From the NCBI GenBank assembly GCA_021521415.1, contig JAIQDT010001106.1, forward strand, positions 231,501 to 295,500: DNA of 64,000 nucleotides, read 5' to 3'. Of this stretch, positions 58,861 through 64,000 are shown piece after piece. The translations under genes were made by a program, and so were the position numbers. The notes beneath the pieces are model-generated. The model made no database searches. It worked only from the letters and a program-made list of their open reading frames with translations, and was not told where the DNA came from. Every line of letters begins with the position of its first letter. Within the stretch, counting starts at the first letter, position 1. The stretch comes from Bidens hawaiensis. Taxonomy: Eukaryota; Streptophyta; Magnoliopsida; Asterales; Asteraceae.

Positions 58861-60157
58861 TTGGAACTCTACAATGACGTTGTCGAAACCTTGAGATTTC
58901 TTAATAACTGGCTATGTGGGGAGTGCATGGCTCTGCGTGCCTTGAATAGGTCTTGTCGACACGGAAAAGAAGAGGTTAAATGCACCTCACGTGCAGGAGG
59001 CGACTTTGATTTTATTGTGGGGATCCCTCAACCCCGCGATCCGCAGGTGGAACTTGGGAGTGGTCCGTCTGGGACGATTGTGGTAGGTGTCGCTCTCCTT
59101 GAGCGCATCCTCGCCCTTCCTATTGCTACTGTCAAGAGTATCCCGCCCGCGTGCCGCATGGCTTTCGCCTAGGCCTTGTCAGGGGGGCTCCGTAAAGTGG
59201 TGGATGCCCCCGGGTCTATTGAGGCTTGGGTTAAACTTTTGTTGTTGCCTCGCTGCACGTTACGTGTTGTTAAACCGGACTAGGCAGGAACGAAGGTCGG
59301 GTAACAGGAAATCGCTTCAATGTAAATCCATTATGCGTGCTTTGGCTGTTTGGAAAGAAGGGGCAGGTTTAGAAGAGTTGGTGCTACCCTTCCTTGAACT
59401 CCCTGTGATGTGGGATGGCCAAGTTAAAGAAGAGGGAGTGGGCAATATTAGGAAGTGCCTCCAGAAAGTAGCGGATGGCCATTACACAGCGGCAGTCAAA
59501 GTCCTGTGTTCGTCCGGGGTCGCGCCTGCTGGGGGGGGGGATACATTGAGAGCCTTGATAGATAAACACCCTGTGGTGGACCCGCCGACCTTGCCCTCCG
59601 CCGTGCCATCGGAACCAGCCTTGCAGGTAGACGGTGAGTGTGTGTTGTAATGTATTAAAACCTTCCCGAAAGGTACATCTTGTGGGAGGGATGGTTTGCG
59701 AGCCTAACATATTTTAGACGCTTTCTGTGGTCAGGGGTCTCCAACCGCTTCCGAGCTTCTGAAGGCCATCACTGATGTTGTTAACTTGTGGCTTGGGGGG
59801 CTTTGTCCAAAAGTTCTAGCAGAGTTCATTGCTTCGGCACAGTTGACCCCCTGTTGAAGCCTAACAATGGAATTAGACCCATCGCGGTTGGGAGCATTTG
59901 GAGAAGATTGGTGTCGAAAGTCGTTATGCGTAAAGTGGGGAAAGAGGTGGCTGCTTATCTAGGGGATTTTTAATTCGGGGTTGGGATCCCTAATGGGGCG
60001 GAAGCGGTACTGCATAGTGCTAACAGGTTTCTGAGCGCATTCCATTCTGACGGGTCCCTGGCTATGCTCACTGTTGATTTTTCTAACGCCTTCAACGAGG
60101 TGGACCGGACGACCCTTCTCAGAGAAGTTAGCTGCAGATGTCCATCCATCTTCCCAT
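58861..60157 (+). pseudogene. Non-LTR-like reverse transcriptase pseudogene (interrupted by gypsy 3)
   Basis: Pieces in two or three frames read through as one protein: ALPIATVKSIPPACRMAFA, GSIEAWVKLLLLPRCTLRVV, then 59340-59650 (VADGHYTAAVKVLCSSGVAP), FPKGTSCGRDGLR, LTPLLKPNNGIRPIAVGSIW (59788-59973) and FSNAFNEVDR, the RT motif with the first catalytic Asp (LTVDFSNAFN, about 60075). A TAA at the usual FQFGVG is a one-base change from CAA. The YxDD part is absent because gypsy 3 starts at 60158 (target CCCAT). I recall this as a widespread plant RT-domain family; its element type is unclear to me. Confidence 0.65.
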
Positions 60158-60524
60158 TGTGACATCTGCCCGATCCGACCCGACCCAGGTACCCGTTTTT
60201 CTGACCCGATCTCTTTCTTTTATGATTAATATTTATTTATACTTATATTTTACTTTTAATAATAATATATATTTTCCTTCCCGCCTCCTTCCCTCTCTTT
60301 CTTTCCGCCGTCCCGTCCCTCTTCTTCTCTCTTTCCGCCTTCTTTTCCCTCTTGTCGCCGTCCCGCCCTTAAGCCTTGTTTCCCCCTTTTTCTTCTAACT
60401 CTTTGCTTGTCCTTTGGTTCTTCCCGCCTAAGGTTGTCTGCGCAGCTCCACGCGCCAGACTCCTTACAAGGAAGCATGCGTGAAGACCATCTGTTCCAGC
60501 GATACGCGAGACGAACTCTTCTCG

Positions 60525-60736
60525 CGGCACGCTAAGAATTGTAATTCTTCTCGCAGCGCGCTAAGAACGGTAGTTCTTCCCGCGACGCGCTAAGGATTTG
60601 TAGTTCTTCTCGCAGCGCGCTAAGAATCGTAGTTCATCCCACGACGCGCGAAGAATTATAGTTCTTCCCGCGGCGCGCTAGGAATTGTAGTTCCTCCCGC
60701 GGCGCGCTAAGAAACGTGATTCTTCCCGCGGCGCGC
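60525..60736 (+). repeat. 29-bp tandem array, seven units, each a small hairpin
   Basis: Units start near 60532, 60561, 60590, 60620, 60649, 60678 and 60707. Each has AAGAA, six or seven bases, TTCTT, then a CGCGGCGCG-type block. In unit six both arms change together (AGGAA with TTCCT); unit three has a G-T wobble. It lies upstream of the TATA box, hence in U3. Confidence 0.85.
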
Positions 60737-61101
60737 CTTAGCTTTCTCGCGCTAGACTTGTATCTTTTCTTCTGTTTTATCTAGCCGTTTACTTTTGTGA
60801 TGTCTTATCTTCTGTGCTGTTGACCTGACCTATCTTATGTCTGAAAAGCCACTTTTGGCGCAGCATGCGCACCAACCCCATTGGTTGACAGAAAAAGTGA
60901 CTGACATTATCTTTTGAGATCTGCTTTTTCCATGCTTGACCAGTACCTTTATCTGACCCGCCCATGCCTGTTACTCTTCCCTGTCAGCTTTATCTTGCCC
61001 CCTGCAGCTGCCATATCTTTTGATATCTTTTGCTTTTGGAATCTTTTGCTTTTTGAGATCTTTTCCCCTTTTTCTAGGGATTGTGTTCCCTAGGGTTTCT
61101 C

Positions 61102-61110
61102 TATAAATAA
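61102..61110 (+). promoter_or_regulatory. Probable TATA box of gypsy 3 LTR
   Basis: TATAAATAA after TTTCTC in an otherwise suitable position (about 945 bp into the LTR), followed 30 bases on by an ACACTACACACAC stretch that could hold the start site. Confidence 0.55.
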
Positions 61111-62148
61111 TAATGTTATTTTTCTTAACACTACACACACAAACACTTATTATCTTTCTCTTCCTTTGCTCTCTGCCGATTGTCCTTCTGCCGCCTCCTC
61201 TCGTGCCTCCGTTTTCTCCTCTCTTCTGCCCAGATTTTCGGTAATATATAATATATATTATATAATAATTTACTTATTAATTATGCTAACTTATAATCAA
61301 GACTCAAAACCAATCGTTAAAACAATAATCTTTAATTATAGGTTAACTTGTGCTTGTTTAAAGTTGGTTCTTGCTTTATCTTACATCGCACCGTTTATCA
61401 AGTGAGTAATCTCGTACCTAATCCCTTTTTATTTTATTTTTATGTTTTGGGATGTTCATGTGTTCGTACAAACTTAGAGTCTTAAACTTGTTTATGAACT
61501 TTAGTCGCGCAGTATCCCATGTGTTGAGGACGTTTACTTGGCTGTTTATTTGTATGTGTGTATCATTAACCGCTTTGTTCGGCCTATTCCGAAGTTTTCA
61601 TGGATCCATTAGATGAACACGGGAGACCTATCGTTTACGGTTTTCTTTGTTTACACTTGCACAGACGTTTTCTTGTTTTTGTGCTCAATTGGGAGCACGG
61701 ATTGAACTATGAACTATGAGCTATGATCTATTTAGGCTTGATCACAATCTGATTACACCCTTGTTAAACACCAGACATACACGTGTTGCGCGCAGATTTA
61801 TTGTTATCTATGTATTGTATTAAACTTGATTTCTCACCAACACGCAAGTGTTTGACGTTTTATTTTAACACATGTTCAGGTTTGCTGTAGCTACATTTGG
61901 AGCTTGTGGACACGTAGGACGTTTTTACTTTTGGACCTAGATTAAAATGTATCAAGACAAGTTATTGTTGTTCGAATATTTTGCCTTATAATATATTGAA
62001 TTATGTTGCTTTATGTTATCTTGTGTTTACTTTGCGCGCGCGCGAATGAATGTATTTATTAAATATTGACACCCAATAGTGTCACGAGTAATGAAACAAT
62101 ATGTGGCGCCCCGATGTATAATCCGCCTTTGGTCGGGGTGTTACACCC

Positions 62149-62160
62149 TGGTATGAGAGC
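62149..62160 (+). promoter_or_regulatory. Primer-binding site of gypsy 3 (one mismatch)
   Basis: TGGTATGAGAGC, three bases after the LTR, differs at one base (C to G) from the initiator Met tRNA complement TGGTATCAGAGC. Confidence 0.75.
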
Positions 62161-62383
62161 TCGTTGACTTTAGGATAGGTGGTTAGACGTAACGGCCTAG
62201 AATACCTAAGAGTCCCTTCTCGCGCATGAGAGAAATCTCATGTTTGCGCGCTTATTGTTAATTACTCGTTATTTATGAATATGCTCGCGCTTGCGCAGTA
62301 TATGATTTTATGTTTTATTTCGCGATATTTCGATTTTTGTTGAATTTCGATTTTTATTGATTTTACTTACATGTTCGTTTGTT

Positions 62384-62651
62384 GGATTTGAAAATCCGAA
62401 AAGTCATGGTGATACATGAATAGTTGATTTTCAATTTCCATTTACGATTATGTTCTGAGGTTGGAGACTTGAAAAGTCATGGTGATACATGAATTGTCAA
62501 CCTCCAATATTCATTTTCTTGTATATTTTATATTGAAGATTGAAAAGTCATGGTGATACATGAATCGTCAATCTCCAATACTCGTTTACTCGTCATTTTA
62601 AATTGAGAATTCGGAAAGTCATGGTGATACATGAATTGTCGATTCTTGATT
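62384..62651 (+). repeat. Four-hairpin array in gypsy 3 leader
   Basis: Core GTCATGGTGATACATGA occurs at about 62403, 62476, 62547 and 62618 (period 71-73). The core itself pairs TCATG with CATGA around GTGATA. Outer arms differ in sequence from unit to unit yet remain complementary: 62388-62396 with 62426-62434; 62457-62463 with 62498-62504; 62531-62543 with 62568-62580 (one mismatch); 62601-62610 with 62642-62651 (two G-U). It lies in the transcribed leader, 150 bases before gag, where packaging or translation signals would sit. Confidence 0.88.
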
Positions 62652-62798
62652 CGAATTTGTTACCTTTATTAAGTCTGCATTTAGGGTCATTTATTTTACT
62701 TTAACTTTTGACAGTAACTGACTCCGTGAAACCAAGCTTTTCGAGGTTATACTTTGCGTTAAAACCAAGATATTAACAAAAATTAAAACTTTTATAGA

Positions 62799-64000
62799 AT
62801 GCCTCCGCTATCTCGCCGTCATCAGAGGAGAGAAGCCTCGCGCAGACGTTCGCAGCAACGTTCCCAGGAAATGGCCGCCGCAATAGCCCAAGCCTTAAAC
62901 CAAAACAATGCTAATACCTCCAGTTATAACATTAAGTCCTTTAATGCGGGTAACCCTCCAAAGTTCACGGGTCTTGAAGGAGCCACCGTGATGCTCCAAT
63001 GGCTCGAGAAGATTGAAAACACTTTCCTCCACACCCAATGCCCCTCAGACAGACGAACCCTGTATGCTTCCAGTGTCCTGGAATCCAGAGCGCTTACATG
63101 GTGGAATGGAGTAGCTCATGCGCGTGGCGCAGAAACTGCTTCTAACATGCCCTGGGAGGAATTCAAAGAAATTCTGACGCGAGAATTCTGCCCTCCCAAC
63201 GAAGTTAAACGCCTGGAGGAAGAATTTTGGAATCTTAAGCAGTACAGTGGAGAAGCGCGCGAGTACGCGACGCGCTTCCATGAACTAAGCCTGCTTGTCC
63301 CTCACCTTGTCACCCCTTCCCGCCGAGCCATTGAGAAATTCCTTGGGGGTCTCCCCATGGAAATTCAAGATTCTGTATGGGCCAGAAACCCAGCAACCCT
63401 CTCTGACGCCATCGAGTTGGCCGCTGTGCTCAGCGACAACCATGTCAGAGCAGGAACCCTGTTCCTGCGGGGAGCTGAGAAGACCAAACCCACCAAGACT
63501 GCCCCTGAACGAACAGAAACCAAGCCAGAACCCTCAAACCGTAACAACCTCAAGCGCAGGCGCAAAGCTTACGCGCTTACCAACCCGCCCATAGTCCAGC
63601 AACCCGCCTACCAACCTCCAGTTTACGCTCATAACCCACTGTCGACTTACCCAACTCCTCCTGTAGTCCATAACTATGCCTTAACCAATCCGGCACTCCC
63701 TGCCCCGCCAACTAAGAAACCTTACACAGGAAATCAACCCTTTTGCCTAACCTGTAGACTTCACCACCCAACCCAAACCCCGTGTCGACAATGTAACCGT
63801 TGTGGCCGCGTTGGCCACTCTGCCGAATATTGTAGAGTCCCTCCCGCCAACCCAATTGCGCCAACACCACCAGTCTACCCGCAGAACCCACAACCAACCT
63901 ACCAAAACCCACGACCCAGGTCGTGCTATAACTGCGGTGATCCCAGTCATTTCCGGAACGCGTGCCCCGGACTACAAGTTCAGATTACGCAAGCGAATCC
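62799..64000 (+). CDS. Gypsy 3 Gag, open to window edge (partial)
   Basis: ATG 62799 (MPPLSRRHQRREASRRR) opens a frame with no stop for 400 codons. N-terminal basic region, then capsid/gag domain (KFTGLEGATVMLQWLEKIE, ALTWWNGVAHARG, WEEFKEILTREFCPPNEV, YATRFHELSLLVPHLVTP), Pro-rich linker, and two zinc-binding segments, CLTCRLHHPTQTPCRQCNRC and CYNCGDPSHFRNAC. Protease should follow beyond the edge. The start fits: first Met after the leader, in the same place as gypsy 2 (10062). Gag assembles the particle and binds RNA. Of all retroelement genes here it is the least damaged. Confidence 0.88.
   Translation, partial: MPPLSRRHQRREASRRRSQQRSQEMAAAIAQALNQNNANTSSYNIKSFNAGNPPKFTGLEGATVMLQWLEKIENTFLHTQCPSDRRTLYASSVLESRALTWWNGVAHARGAETASNMPWEEFKEILTREFCPPNEVKRLEEEFWNLKQYSGEAREYATRFHELSLLVPHLVTPSRRAIEKFLGGLPMEIQDSVWARNPATLSDAIELAAVLSDNHVRAGTLFLRGAEKTKPTKTAPERTETKPEPSNRNNLKRRRKAYALTNPPIVQQPAYQPPVYAHNPLSTYPTPPVVHNYALTNPALPAPPTKKPYTGNQPFCLTCRLHHPTQTPCRQCNRCGRVGHSAEYCRVPPANPIAPTPPVYPQNPQPTYQNPRPRSCYNCGDPSHFRNACPGLQVQITQAN

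Larger units (their letters stand above)
60158..62145 (+). repeat. 5' LTR of gypsy 3 (1988 bp)
   Basis: Begins TGTGACATCTGCC after CCCAT and ends GGGGTGTTACA, followed by the primer site. Contains a 29-bp array (60525-60736), C/T-rich sequence at 60270-60410 and a TATA box at 61102. A 3' LTR is outside the window, so the borders rest on TG/CA and the primer site. Confidence 0.8.
60158..64000 (+). mobile_element. Ty3/gypsy LTR retrotransposon (gypsy 3), 5' part
   Basis: Complete 5' LTR, primer site, structured leader and gag, running off the right edge. Unlike the other elements its visible gag is open with no stop. Gag is the same family as gypsy 2 (same zinc-knuckle layout and linker), at a clear distance in sequence. 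It inserted in the RT pseudogene. Confidence 0.88.

Noticed and set aside
60138..60477. Frames on both strands of 65-86 codons (Ser/Leu/Pro/Phe-rich and Gly/Arg/Glu-rich)
   Set aside because: Produced by the C/T-rich tract in the gypsy 3 LTR; low complexity only.
63045..63950. Several frames on both strands overlapping the right end
   Set aside because: Shadows of the gypsy 3 gag frame, which is open from 62799 to the window edge.

Overview
The window is repeat-rich plant nuclear DNA. Introns with GT-AG borders, plant Ty1/copia and Ty3/gypsy elements, initiator-methionine tRNA primer sites and several MITE types all point that way. The style of the LTRs and the extra copia reading frame that opens MADQN...FVDTHN resemble what I remember from Asteraceae genomes (lettuce, Tanacetum, Artemisia). 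That placement is inference from memory, not a search.

Layout, left to right. (1) 1-16372 is a nest. A minus-strand Ty3/gypsy element with a chromodomain-like integrase tail (1-9564, left LTR cut by the window edge) sits inside a copia LTR (9565-9956). That LTR in turn sits in the leader of a second, plus-strand gypsy element (9957-16372). (2) 16373-32436 holds remains of an extra copia reading frame (copia C), split by a complete copia element (copia A, 18985-32073) with 366/367-bp LTRs and a near-matching 5-bp target duplication. A 2.3-kb solo LTR (19718-22018) sits in the leader of A. (3) 32437-41511 is a third copia (B), cut off at its 5' end, with pol, a long inter-ORF region, a decayed extra frame and a 3' LTR. 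(4) 41512-52395 is AT-rich intergenic DNA with small transposons: a Tourist-like MITE, a hAT-like element carrying a SINE-like insertion, a TA-flanked MITE, a 1.44-kb long-inverted-repeat element, a CACTA-type MITE and a second SINE copy. (5) 52396-55719 is the only intact host gene I can support, a four-exon 2-oxoglutarate/Fe(II) dioxygenase of the SRG1-like group (361 residues). (6) 55966-60157 holds a minus-strand copia remnant (E) and a plus-strand reverse-transcriptase pseudogene of a different, non-LTR-like type. (7) 60158-64000 is the left part of a third gypsy element (gypsy 3): full 5' LTR, primer site, a structured leader and a gag frame open to the window edge.

Almost all coding potential is retrotransposon gag-pol, mostly broken by stops, frameshifts and deletions. 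Gypsy 3 shows no lesion in the part that is visible. The most interesting signal is in its leader: four hairpins at a 71-73-base period, each with the same inner stem-loop but different outer arms that still pair. A second, 29-bp array in its LTR also shows a compensatory change. Across the copia LTRs, families carry their own short motif repeated many times in the LTR, leader and inter-ORF DNA, often as inverted pairs.
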